Source of the DNA: an uncultured Bacteroidia bacterium
GTDB taxonomy: Bacteria; Bacteroidota; Bacteroidia; Bacteroidales; Prolixibacteraceae
DNA: 36,758 nt
NCBI GenBank assembly: GCA_903923905.1
Contig: CAIXZH010000016.1
Location: 1 to 36,758, forward strand
Direction of reading: 5' to 3'
Position 1 is the stretch's first letter; every line of letters starts with the position of its first letter. This document shows, one piece after another, positions 7,633 to 16,297 of this stretch. Below the pieces are notes generated by a model that worked only from the letters and a program-made list of their open reading frames with translations, made no database searches and had not been told where the DNA came from. The position numbers and the translations under genes are program-made.

Positions 7633-10413
7633 TTAAAATCTTATGTTGTAGGTAATAAATGGAATAGCAGTTCCCAAAATAGAGAGTTTATATCCCTGTA
7701 CATGTCCGGTTGAATTGGTAATAAAATAGATCGAATAAGGGTTTTTCCGGGCAGTAAGATTATAGACTCCGAATGTCCAGGAACCATGAATCAGCTGTTT
7801 AACAACATGGTTGCCTTCCAGATTAAATGACAAATCCATCCGGAAATAATCCGGAACCCGGTAGGCATTCCGGGAGGAATAGAGTGGCCTGAATTCGCCA
7901 TTGTAATAAAACTTCCCGATTGGTAAGGTTATAGGTCTCCCTGTACTGTAAACTCCGTTCAAAGAAACGCTGTAACGATGTGAAAATTTATAATTCCCAA
8001 CCAGCGAAAAATCGTGGGGGACATCATAGTTGGCGGGGTAATATGCCCCTCCGTTAATGACTTCTCCCGCATTCGGGTCATCCATTTTTATGAATGTACG
8101 CGAATAGGTATATGTAATCCAGCCATTCAACTTACCGTTTGCCTTTTTCACCATAAATTCTGCCCCATAAGCCTTTCCCTTGGTTGTAAAAACCTCTGTT
8201 TCAATGTGATGATTCATTAAAAGCATTGCACCGCTTTTGTAATCCAAATAGTTTTGAATATTTTTATAATAAACCTCTACAGATGCTTCAATGGTATTTG
8301 ATACGAAATTTTTATAAACTCCAAGCGAATACTGATCCCCCAATTGTGGTTTAATATTCGGATCACTCAGTTTCCATATATCCGACGGGGACATTGCTGT
8401 AGTATTGCTGATCATATGAATATATTGTCGCAGTGTATTATAGCTCGCTTTAACCGACATATTCGAAGGGAATGAATACCTGATGGACAAGCGATATTCA
8501 GGACCCTGATAAGTTTTGGCTATTGCTCCCGGTTTAGTATAGAGAGAATCGAGTACGTTATCCATAGTCATCGGCATATTACTTCTGTAGGAATATATTT
8601 TAGACGGGCCTAAGAGATTAAATAAGGAGTATCTGATCCCTGCATTTACAGCCAGCCGGCTGGTAATATCGAATTCTTCGTTTGCATACAAGGCACTTTC
8701 CATAGCCTGTTCTTTCCGGACAACATCAGGCATAACCAAAGATTGGCTGGAAAAAGGTAAATATGTCCCTGGATGTAATTGGTAATGAATCGTATTTAAT
8801 CCGAAATTCAGACTGCTTGATGAATTGGAATAGTAATTAAAATCAGCCTTAAGATAGATCTGGTCAATATTGAAGGAAAATTTATATCCATCTGCCGGAT
8901 TCGAATTCATTGAAGTGCCGGATTTATAAAAGTCATTTCCTGTGACAAAAACACCGGAAAATTTGTTGCTGAACAGGTGGCGCCACTTTAATGATATGCT
9001 CTTATCTTCATAATTATATAAGGTATCTTTACTTAAACTAAAACGGTCACTGCTGAGATAGCCGGTAAAATAAAGACTGTTTTGGGAATTGAACTGATGT
9101 GTTATATTAACATTCACATCATAGAATGATGCAGAGCCGTTTGTGTATCCTGAGTTTTTTGGAAGTTGTCTTAACAGCCAGTCTGAGTAGGTGGTACGTC
9201 CTCCAATTAAATATGACGTTTTACCCTTCAGCAAAGGTCCTTCGATGGTAAAATGGCTGGTTACGAGGCCGATGCCAGCTGTTCCGGTAAATTTATTCAC
9301 ATTCCCATCCCGGCTGGTTATTTCGAGCAAAGATGACAATCGTCCCCCAAACTTAGGGGGGATGCCGCTTTTATAGAATTGGATGTCCTTTACTACATCG
9401 GAATTAATTGCAGAAAAGAAACCAAAAAGATGGGCAGGGTTATAAATGGTACCATTGTTAAAGAGAATGAGGTTTTGATCACTTGAACCGCCTCTGACAT
9501 TGAATCCGGCACTCCCTTCACCAACAGATTTTACTCCGGGAAGTGAAAGGGTGATTTTCAAAATATCCTTTTCTCCAAATAAAGTGGGTACCTGCTTGAT
9601 GGATTGCGCAGTAAGCTTAATAGCTCCCATTTGCAACTGTCTGAGGTTACTCCCCCTTTCTGAAATAACTTCGATACCCTTTAATGCAATAACTTTCTCA
9701 TTCATCTCGATATTCAGTCTTCCGTCTGATAATAATTTTACAGCGCTTTTTGCATCTTTCATACCCATATAGGTGTAATAAATGCTGTGACTCCCTAAAG
9801 TCAATGGAAGTGAGTAATAACCAAACTGATCGGAGACAACACCGATTCCTTTTTCTTCAGGATAGACCAAAACTCCCGGCAGCGGTTCCCCGGTTTTTGA
9901 GTTGTGCACATATCCAGATATAATTGCTTTGCCGTTAGGTTTTTCCCGGGATTTAAAACCTATTTCAATGACTTGATTCTCATTTGAAGTGCGGATAGAT
10001 TCAGATTCTTTAAATGGTTGGTCTTCTGACTTTACAGCTTCTTTCGGTATTTTTTCACTGAGGTATTCCCTGAAAAATCCGGCGGGCAAAACTGTCTCAA
10101 CTTTCCGGTCTTTGGTGATAAACACATGCCCTTCCTGATCAACAGCATATTTAACCATTGAATTTTCAAAAGCCTGCTCCAAAACCCTGGATAATGGTTG
10201 GTTCTCAACGTTGAGATATATTTTAAAGCTATCAGGTAAGGCTGGATCCACATAAAAAATAGAATTAACCTGAGATTCAATTTTTTGAACAAATTGTCGG
10301 ATTGTGAGTGTATTGAATGATCCGGTGATAAGTTCCTGCTTTTCCCCCTGGCCTTTAATATGCTGAGATCCAAAAAGCAAAATAAATAACAGGATTAACA
10401 AATTATATTTCAT
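7633..10413 (-). CDS. TonB-dependent receptor with N-terminal STN domain
   Basis: A 926-residue outer-membrane receptor. A signal peptide (1-21) is followed by a secretin/TonB short N-terminal (STN) domain (about 30-103), with FNTLTIRQFVQKIESQ and LPDSFKIYLNVENQPL. A linker leads to a carboxypeptidase-regulatory-like domain (about 163-240, SGYVHNSKTGEPLPGVLV). The plug follows, with NVRGGSSDQNLILFNNG and PAHLFGFFSAIN, and then a 22-strand-type barrel rich in aromatic residues up to a terminal aromatic-Arg-Phe. It lacks the SusC signature VVVGYG, so it is not a SusC-type transporter. The STN domain usually signals to a FecR-type anti-sigma factor, yet none is in this operon. It is the second gene of the four-gene unit, two bases after the preceding hypothetical gene. 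The ligand is unknown. Confidence 0.88.
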   Translation of the reverse strand: MKYNLLILLFILLFGSQHIKGQGEKQELITGSFNTLTIRQFVQKIESQVNSIFYVDPALPDSFKIYLNVENQPLSRVLEQAFENSMVKYAVDQEGHVFITKDRKVETVLPAGFFREYLSEKIPKEAVKSEDQPFKESESIRTSNENQVIEIGFKSREKPNGKAIISGYVHNSKTGEPLPGVLVYPEEKGIGVVSDQFGYYSLPLTLGSHSIYYTYMGMKDAKSAVKLLSDGRLNIEMNEKVIALKGIEVISERGSNLRQLQMGAIKLTAQSIKQVPTLFGEKDILKITLSLPGVKSVGEGSAGFNVRGGSSDQNLILFNNGTIYNPAHLFGFFSAINSDVVKDIQFYKSGIPPKFGGRLSSLLEITSRDGNVNKFTGTAGIGLVTSHFTIEGPLLKGKTSYLIGGRTTYSDWLLRQLPKNSGYTNGSASFYDVNVNITHQFNSQNSLYFTGYLSSDRFSLSKDTLYNYEDKSISLKWRHLFSNKFSGVFVTGNDFYKSGTSMNSNPADGYKFSFNIDQIYLKADFNYYSNSSSSLNFGLNTIHYQLHPGTYLPFSSQSLVMPDVVRKEQAMESALYANEEFDITSRLAVNAGIRYSLFNLLGPSKIYSYRSNMPMTMDNVLDSLYTKPGAIAKTYQGPEYRLSIRYSFPSNMSVKASYNTLRQYIHMISNTTAMSPSDIWKLSDPNIKPQLGDQYSLGVYKNFVSNTIEASVEVYYKNIQNYLDYKSGAMLLMNHHIETEVFTTKGKAYGAEFMVKKANGKLNGWITYTYSRTFIKMDDPNAGEVINGGAYYPANYDVPHDFSLVGNYKFSHRYSVSLNGVYSTGRPITLPIGKFYYNGEFRPLYSSRNAYRVPDYFRMDLSFNLEGNHVVKQLIHGSWTFGVYNLTARKNPYSIYFITNSTGHVQGYKLSILGTAIPFITYNIRF

Positions 10414-10415
10414 AA

Positions 10416-11192
10416 TTAATTTGCTATTTCACAGTAATGGGCTACTGTCTGAACCAGGGCATTATTAAAGTCCTTTTTGAATTTTATCTTCTTTTTCGTA
10501 ATAAAATGGCTTATTTCCTTCTTTTTATCCCTTAAGACATTCAAAACCGATTGCTTTCCATCCACTTCAAAATAGGTTCCCCCTTTTTCGATGTAATACC
10601 TGCTGTTTTCGATAGCAACTCTTTTCAATTGATATCCGAAATCGGTAACTTCGTCAATGGTCTTTTTATTTTTGGCCCAGGCCTTGATTCTACCATCGTA
10701 GAGTCTTTGGTAAAAGCCAGGTTCAGGAACTGATCCGATGGAAGAATTCCCTGATTTCCGAATAATTGTATAACCGAAACAGGTGAATTGACTTACCCGG
10801 TTACTTGCCAAAGAAGTAATTTGTATTTGGTTTAACCCCTGAATAACCAGGACGTCTCTAACGATATCATAAAGCATTGGAATATCCGGATACAGAATAT
10901 CCTCACAAATGATATTCCCACTGGTAAATCTTGCAGTATTAAAAAAAGCATGCCCGACATTGATCCGGTCAAACTGGTATTCGCACCCATTATAAATTGC
11001 GGATTGGGCCCCTTCTTTTTGAGCATAAAACGCGATAGTATTTGAAATTGCAATATCCCCGGTAAGACTTTTAGGGACCCGAACCTGGGCATGAATCATC
11101 TTCATGCCTGTCATAAGCATCAGAATAATAAGGGTTAACCTGAATTTTATTTTATTCCCCGGGCACAGGAATTTTAACCAGATTTCTTTCAT
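10416..11192 (-). CDS. Secreted protein of unknown function, first gene of the TonB-receptor operon
   Basis: I do not recognise this 258-residue protein. It has a basic N-terminus and a hydrophobic stretch (about 18-36) ending MIHAQ, consistent with a signal peptide. The mature part is beta-rich in its first half. It contains a distinctive DILYPDIPMLYDIVRDVL segment and then a Lys-rich helical C-terminus (KKKEISHFITKKKIKFKK). No catalytic motif is evident. It is the first gene of the four-gene unit and ends two bases before the TonB receptor start, so translational coupling is likely. It may be a periplasmic or surface accessory of the receptor, but this rests only on position. Confidence 0.6.
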   Translation of the reverse strand: MKEIWLKFLCPGNKIKFRLTLIILMLMTGMKMIHAQVRVPKSLTGDIAISNTIAFYAQKEGAQSAIYNGCEYQFDRINVGHAFFNTARFTSGNIICEDILYPDIPMLYDIVRDVLVIQGLNQIQITSLASNRVSQFTCFGYTIIRKSGNSSIGSVPEPGFYQRLYDGRIKAWAKNKKTIDEVTDFGYQLKRVAIENSRYYIEKGGTYFEVDGKQSVLNVLRDKKKEISHFITKKKIKFKKDFNNALVQTVAHYCEIAN

Positions 11193-11536
11193 GGTTTGAA
11201 TAGTTCTAACGATGAAATTTTCAGCAATTTAAGGATATTAAAATAATAATAAGATGATTTGCGGCATTTAAAAACAACTTTTTTAATGTCTATTGCTTTG
11301 TTTTAATTGAATTGATATAGCTTTCCTATCCGGATTAATCTGATTTAAAGTATTGTTATTTCACATAAAATACCGTGTTGACAACTGAATTAGGTGAAAG
11401 AATAACCGAATTAAGATTTGTATTCCTCCAGGTAGCTGGTAAAAACGGATGCACCAGGAGAAGTTACAATTAGTTAATATTTAATTAATTGTAATAATCG
11501 TTACTTTGCATAATTTTGCAAAAAATATTTTTATTT
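11193..11536. other. Divergent intergenic region between the TonB-receptor operon and the FSA-type aldolase gene
   Basis: About 340 bases of AT-rich DNA with no gene. The right end holds the promoter called at 11489-11518. For the leftward operon no CAAAnnTA (the -7 element read on the minus strand) is seen near 11192, so its promoter could not be placed. Confidence 0.4.
11489..11518 (+). promoter_or_regulatory. Bacteroidetes-type promoter of the FSA-type aldolase gene
   Basis: TAATTTTG at 11511-11518 fits the -7 consensus TAnnTTTG exactly. A TTG at 11489-11491 sits 19 bases upstream, within the usual 17-23 spacing for the -33 element. The ATG at 11537 is then 18 bases downstream of the -7 box. 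This also argues against a start at the TTG at 11516, which would fall inside the promoter. Confidence 0.6.
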
Positions 11537-12202
11537 ATGATTTACATGGCAGACACAGCTGATCTGGAAGAACTCAGAAAGCTGTACCTTTTTTTCCCGC
11601 TTCAAGGAGTAACCACTAATCCAACCATTTTAAGTCATGCAGGGAACAAACTTTCTGTTGCTATTGAAGGGATACAAGAGTTGGTTGGATCCGGAATGGT
11701 GCATGTTCAAATGATCTCGGCAGAATCGGATGATATGGTTCGTGAGGCAAAGAAATACCGCAGTTATTTTGATTTCGGAGACAATTTTTACGCCAAAATT
11801 CCGGTAACATCCAATGGTTACCGGGCAATACGAATATTGAAAGATGCCGGAATCAATGTCACTGCAACTGCTATTTTTACACAACAACAAGCCCTGGTTG
11901 CCATGAAGGCAGGAGCAGACTTTGTAGCACCCTATGTAAGCCGCCTGGACAATATATCATCACATGGTATTGAGGTTGTGGGAGATATCGTTAAGAATAT
12001 TGCTACCTATGATCTTAAAGGCAAAGTGTTAGCGGCGAGTTTTAAAACGGTGGACCAGATTTACCGGGTAAGTATGGCTGGTGCCCACTCAGCAACCATT
12101 GGTCCGGAGTTGCTCCACCAATTGATCAAACACCCTATGACAGACATTGGGGTAAATCAGTTTGAAATAGATTCAGAAGGTCTTTACGATATCGAATTTT
12201 AA
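11537..12202 (+). CDS. fsa: Transaldolase-like fructose-6-phosphate aldolase (TalC/FSA family)
   Basis: A 221-residue class I aldolase of the small TalC/FSA family. The ATG at 11537 aligns with the family N-terminus (MIYMADTADLEEL). Key residues are all visible: Asp6, TTNPT (26-30), the Schiff-base Lys in AKIPVT (Lys87), Thr111 and Tyr133 in VAPYVSRLD. At the position that separates the two activities the protein has Gln58 (VHVQM). This matches Gln59 of E. coli FSA, where true transaldolases carry Glu. By that rule, fructose-6-phosphate aldolase activity is more likely than transaldolase activity (inference from family knowledge). Annotation pipelines would probably call it transaldolase. It lies apart from gnd-zwf-rpiB, with the TonB operon in between. 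Confidence 0.88.
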   Translation: MIYMADTADLEELRKLYLFFPLQGVTTNPTILSHAGNKLSVAIEGIQELVGSGMVHVQMISAESDDMVREAKKYRSYFDFGDNFYAKIPVTSNGYRAIRILKDAGINVTATAIFTQQQALVAMKAGADFVAPYVSRLDNISSHGIEVVGDIVKNIATYDLKGKVLAASFKTVDQIYRVSMAGAHSATIGPELLHQLIKHPMTDIGVNQFEIDSEGLYDIEF

Positions 12203-12241
12203 TTCGAATCAGCTCCGGACGCTGAAAGATTGATAATAGAG

Positions 12242-12289
12242 TTCCATCAGTCATCCAAATCTTTCCAAAGAATTAAATGACTGATGGAA
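12242..12289. terminator. Perfect 13-bp inverted repeat between convergent genes
   Basis: Arms TTCCATCAGTCAT (12242-12254) and ATGACTGATGGAA (12277-12289) are exact reverse complements separated by 22 bases. They lie between the ends of the aldolase gene and the convergent GH78-like gene. A bidirectional transcription end is the simplest reading. There is no T-run on either side, so it is not a textbook intrinsic terminator. Confidence 0.45.
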
Positions 12290-12304
12290 TTACACAGACG
12301 TTAT

Positions 12305-14071
12305 CTATTCTATCAATATTTTAATTCCTGTTGGAGCATCAAATGAAGTTTTGACTGTTCCGGCATCCATTTTCCTGTGTTCAATTTTCAACACTCCCAA
12401 CGGGGTTGGAAAAGTTCCTTTAACCCATTGCAGGTCACCCAGGTGCGGTTCGATTTTGATGACTTTGCACCCTGGTTCCAAAACATTGATACCCAACACG
12501 TATTGTGTCAGCCATGATGTAGGACCTGAAGCCCATCCATGACAAAAACTGTGGCGGAATCCTTTATAACAATATCCTCCGTATGAGGCATGAACATCAA
12601 CTTTTCCGTCTGGAACCATTTCGTCAATCCGAGCACCGTTTTTCATCCAGTCGATGTCAAAATCTTCCCAGAAAGTGGTCGCTCCGAGATCGAGCATACC
12701 TCCCCAATACTGGCGCATATTGTCTATCGCACCCTTGTAATCACCGGCTTTGGCCCTGGCTTTAAGCATATAGTAGCCATAGAATGTTGACATTTTATGA
12801 ACTCCCTCTTTTGCCAGCATTCCCGAGTTTGCAAGTTGAGGCGATATCAATCCGGAAATGGCTAGAAGAGCTGCAGCCTGTTTGGATCCGGCCATTCCGG
12901 GAACATGTATTTTGAGTTTTTCAATACTTTTCCTGCAGATTTCAGCAGTTTCCGGATCACCTAATATTTTGCATAATTCGCCACCTGCCTCGAAAGTCAT
13001 CACCATCAATGACTGTAAACCTGCGTGAATTGCCTCCTTGTTTTCGCTGGATGGCCAGTCAAGGAACCGCCCTCCATCGAGGTTTTCCTTCCCGTCAGCT
13101 TCAATTTTGGTGGAAAGCTGCCGCAACAGGGCAGCAAGGTAATCCTTTTGATTTTTAAGGTATTCCAGATTCCCCTGATAATAGTACCAGTCGTGCTGAA
13201 TCAGTATCCACCACATGGAGTAGGAACTTATCCCGTTCATCCAATTGGGAAGTGGGGTCAGGTCGCGGGCAAGATCGAGACTTTTGGGCACTACATTGCA
13301 GTTCCCGAATACCGAATTAATGGTCATCACTTCAGGATGCATATCTCCTACCCATACTAATCGGTCACGTTTTATACCATCCCAAAGGTAATCCTGCATA
13401 TTTAGGTGAACGGTATAAGCACCTGTCATCCATATTTGATTGAGTCGTTCGTCGTCACATTGAAACGATCCCAGGTAGGGAATGTCGCGGTAATTAAATA
13501 TTGCGCTTAATTCTTTGATCTCCAGCTTAGAGTCAGGATCCCCAAGGTCTATCCGGACAAACCGGAAGCCGGAATTGCCCACCTCCAGACGTCCCAGCCA
13601 GGGTAACGTAACCGTGAAATCGCGCATTGCATGATCATTGGTAGCTCCGTCTTTCCCTGGGTCGCTCATCGCTTCGCTAACCGATTCTCCAAACCGGATA
13701 CGTAATCGACCAGCCGGATTTGGATTGCCGATAGTTGTTATGAGCTCCAATCCGCCCTGGATCTCCCTTCCAAAATCAAGAATAATCCATGGTTTTGTGT
13801 TCTGATCACTAATCAAAGTCATGTACTTTCCTTTGTTCAGGTCAGTCTGGCCAATGCCAGGTTTCAGAATACTTTCAACATTCAGGATTTGCTTGCCTGT
13901 CGGATCAGAAATTTTGACAATTCGGACTGGGGCCAGATACTTACGGATAAGATCTGTCGAGCGTATTGCGGATACTTCTTTAGGTTTAAAAGCTGCCGGA
14001 AGCTGGGCTGTTGCGGATCCGCTGGCGAATACGAAAACAGAAATAATCAGAAATTGGCAGGCAAAGTTCAT
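12305..14071 (-). CDS. GH78-like glycoside hydrolase (alpha-L-rhamnosidase family)
   Basis: A 588-residue exported enzyme with a signal peptide (1-22, ATAQ). The N-terminal half is a beta-sandwich with PWIILDFGREIQGGLEL and a FVRIDLGD strand, as in rhamnosidase accessory domains. An (alpha/alpha)6 barrel begins around residue 200. The GH78 catalytic block DCPQRERLGWTGD appears here as DGIKRDRLVWVGD (231-243). Both flanking Asp residues are kept, but the Glu at the 572 position of BsRhaB-type enzymes is replaced by Asp236. A C-terminal beta domain follows (PTSWLTQYVLGINVLEPG). Substrate prediction is therefore weak; an unsaturated or modified rhamnoside is possible. It is the last gene of the polysaccharide-utilisation locus and begins 25 bases after the GH71/99-like gene. 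Confidence 0.75.
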   Translation of the reverse strand: MNFACQFLIISVFVFASGSATAQLPAAFKPKEVSAIRSTDLIRKYLAPVRIVKISDPTGKQILNVESILKPGIGQTDLNKGKYMTLISDQNTKPWIILDFGREIQGGLELITTIGNPNPAGRLRIRFGESVSEAMSDPGKDGATNDHAMRDFTVTLPWLGRLEVGNSGFRFVRIDLGDPDSKLEIKELSAIFNYRDIPYLGSFQCDDERLNQIWMTGAYTVHLNMQDYLWDGIKRDRLVWVGDMHPEVMTINSVFGNCNVVPKSLDLARDLTPLPNWMNGISSYSMWWILIQHDWYYYQGNLEYLKNQKDYLAALLRQLSTKIEADGKENLDGGRFLDWPSSENKEAIHAGLQSLMVMTFEAGGELCKILGDPETAEICRKSIEKLKIHVPGMAGSKQAAALLAISGLISPQLANSGMLAKEGVHKMSTFYGYYMLKARAKAGDYKGAIDNMRQYWGGMLDLGATTFWEDFDIDWMKNGARIDEMVPDGKVDVHASYGGYCYKGFRHSFCHGWASGPTSWLTQYVLGINVLEPGCKVIKIEPHLGDLQWVKGTFPTPLGVLKIEHRKMDAGTVKTSFDAPTGIKILIE

Positions 14072-14096
14072 CTTTGAGTTTTAAAAGTTTTGGTTT

Positions 14097-16178
14097 TTAT
14101 TTTTGGCTCCAGATAAACCGGTAATTGAAACGGCGGTTAGGAGCCGTGTCTCCATTGGTGCAAAACGATATTGGATCACTAAGATCTGATGCATTGTCAC
14201 TCCATTTGAAGTCGAACGTAAAATTGGTGGTGGTAAGTCCAAGTAATTTCCGCGGGATTTCAATCTCCAGCTGATTTACGGCATAGCTTAACTTTAATTC
14301 TGCCACCTCTACCCATGGATGTTCAGGGTGTTTATTATCGTAACGCATGAGTGTCGAAGTATTTGGATCCTTTACATTTTTATTGATTAAAAAATCATAA
14401 CCAAACCATCCTGTTTGGGAATTGTTGTCTGCATCAATCAGCAAGAGCATCCAGTTATTACCAGTGGCAGGGGTGAGTTTTTCGGCTGTTTCAGCATAGA
14501 AATTGACAAATTGCTTATCCACAGCCACTTTGCAGGTGACTATATCGTTTCGGCCTGAATCATTTGTATAATGCAATCCTCCATAACCGTTGTGATTACG
14601 ATGGAAAGTGTCGCCTCTGGTATCACGAAATTCGGTGAGCCCTTTTCCCCAATCATCAAATTGTCCGTCAATTTTCACCTGGTGAAATCCCTTTTGTATG
14701 GGTATTGGTCTGATCCCTTTGTATTTGCGAATATTTTGAGCCATTTGCATGTAATAATTGTCAGTATAACCGCCTTTCATTGGGCTCACCGACCGGTTGA
14801 ATTCCGAATTGTACTGATCGACAAAACGGAATGGACTATTTCGACCCAGCCAGGGTGTCGTGCTTTCTCCATCCATTTGATATTTTCCGGCTGTCCATTC
14901 GTTCCAGTCATTGACATAGAGAAACTGAGGATTTGCAGCAATGGCTTCATCCCAGCGTTCCTGAAAATAGATTCCGTAACCTTCGGGGTTTTCAACCGTT
15001 TTACCTAACCACGGGACATAGGCTGGTTCTGGCAAATCGTATTCATTCAGTGTTGGTTCACCATTCTGGCGTGACCACGATTTACCCACGCCCATATTCA
15101 CACTGGTCATAGTTACAGGGTGCTGTGCTGGGGTAACTGCTGCTTCCTCCCTTTTGCCGTTGTGCGTTGAAAGCAACTCTTCTGGCTTCATGGCTTTCAC
15201 TTTAGGTTCAGCCATGCTGTAACCAAAACTCCAGTTGTCTTCAGTACCAATGAACCGTTTGCCACCCCATTCATAATAACCCCACCACATAGTCCGGGGG
15301 GTAAAGAAATTTTTAACTTCTTTAGTATAATCGGTATAAAACGCTTCTGTATAATCAGGATCTCCATAATGCTGGTGATTCCGATTCGTCCTGGCAGATG
15401 CATTATAGTTTGGATTGGGATTTTTCTCGCCTCCGCCATTGGCATCAAGTGATGGATTGCTATTATAAAGCAGCAGAGGTTTTCCGTCCCAATAAAACCA
15501 TAAATCGGAGAATCTGCCTTTCTTGTAAATTTTTTCATACAAATCCTGAACAACTGTGATTACTGGTCCATTGTATGCCCAAAAGACAAATTTCGGTACT
15601 TTATTCCCTTCTGCCTTCATTCTCTCCATAACATTAAATGTCACATCCCATTCGGTCCAGTATCGCACGGCGTTGGTTACATCCATCACGAGAACATCTA
15701 CACCGGCATCAGCAAGCATCGACATATCTTTCCGGATTACGTACTCGTCCTGACTCAGGAAATAACCCATCTCCGGTTCCCCCCAATGATACGATCCTTC
15801 GGACCAAAACGGATGTTTGGCATCCAGACGAGCCTTAGGATCAGCAGCCAGGATTTTTGTCACATCAGCCGAATACGGCGTTTTGAAGTTGGTATGATGC
15901 GCCTCTTCGTGCCACGTAATGTAGAATATTCCAACGATCCTGCACTGATCCTTTTTAACAGGCCCAACCTGTTGGTAATCGGGCATCAATCGTCCAAGAG
16001 CATCATTTGCTACCCAGGTATCCGGGTAAATATCGCGGTACGAATTTTCTCCTGAAGTGGTTGATGAGCCTTCGGTAATTCCTATTTTCTCTTGAGAAAA
16101 ACTGGATAGAGCAGACAATGCCATAGACAGCACAACAGCCATAAGAACATTCAAATAAAAAAATCTGTTCCTTGTCAT
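14097..16178 (-). CDS. GH71/GH99-like secreted protein with C-terminal CBM9-like domain
   Basis: A 693-residue protein with a signal peptide (about 1-29, ending SSFSQ). Residues ~50-480 form a TIM-barrel-like region with VGIFYITWHEEAHH near the start, then DMSMLADAGVDVLVMDVTNA and FVFWAYNG. Near the end of the barrel comes YVNDWNEWTAGKY. The NEW motif and the overall pattern recall GH99/GH71 and WbsX-like proteins, in which Glu residues of a similar motif are catalytic; the match is remote. Residues 500-693 look like a CBM9/DOMON-like sandwich, with QVKIDGQFDDWGKGL, LLIDADNNSQTGW and GYDFLIN. The gene sits between the GH20 and GH78-like genes of the locus, with a 215-base gap to GH20. An endo-acting role on the imported glycan is plausible but unproven. 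Confidence 0.65.
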   Translation of the reverse strand: MTRNRFFYLNVLMAVVLSMALSALSSFSQEKIGITEGSSTTSGENSYRDIYPDTWVANDALGRLMPDYQQVGPVKKDQCRIVGIFYITWHEEAHHTNFKTPYSADVTKILAADPKARLDAKHPFWSEGSYHWGEPEMGYFLSQDEYVIRKDMSMLADAGVDVLVMDVTNAVRYWTEWDVTFNVMERMKAEGNKVPKFVFWAYNGPVITVVQDLYEKIYKKGRFSDLWFYWDGKPLLLYNSNPSLDANGGGEKNPNPNYNASARTNRNHQHYGDPDYTEAFYTDYTKEVKNFFTPRTMWWGYYEWGGKRFIGTEDNWSFGYSMAEPKVKAMKPEELLSTHNGKREEAAVTPAQHPVTMTSVNMGVGKSWSRQNGEPTLNEYDLPEPAYVPWLGKTVENPEGYGIYFQERWDEAIAANPQFLYVNDWNEWTAGKYQMDGESTTPWLGRNSPFRFVDQYNSEFNRSVSPMKGGYTDNYYMQMAQNIRKYKGIRPIPIQKGFHQVKIDGQFDDWGKGLTEFRDTRGDTFHRNHNGYGGLHYTNDSGRNDIVTCKVAVDKQFVNFYAETAEKLTPATGNNWMLLLIDADNNSQTGWFGYDFLINKNVKDPNTSTLMRYDNKHPEHPWVEVAELKLSYAVNQLEIEIPRKLLGLTTTNFTFDFKWSDNASDLSDPISFCTNGDTAPNRRFNYRFIWSQK

Positions 16179-16297
16179 CTGTTTATAATTTGATTTTTAT
16201 TTGCCAGATGGAACTCGCCATTGATAATCATCCAAGTGTGTGAAAAAATATTGCTTATAGCTCGTTTCATAACTCAAAAATTTAGTATTCAGACAAT

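Noticed and set aside
11516-11536. A TTG start extending the aldolase by seven residues
   Set aside because: The TTG falls inside the promoter -7 box, and the family N-terminus begins at the ATG at 11537.
14571-15008. A 145-codon plus-strand open frame
   Set aside because: Antisense to the GH71/99-like gene, no motif and no start signals; the opposite strand is clearly coding.
12305-16178. Horizontal transfer of the enzyme genes into the PUL
   Set aside because: No mobile-element ends, tRNA or integrase are seen, and base composition by eye is like the neighbouring genes.
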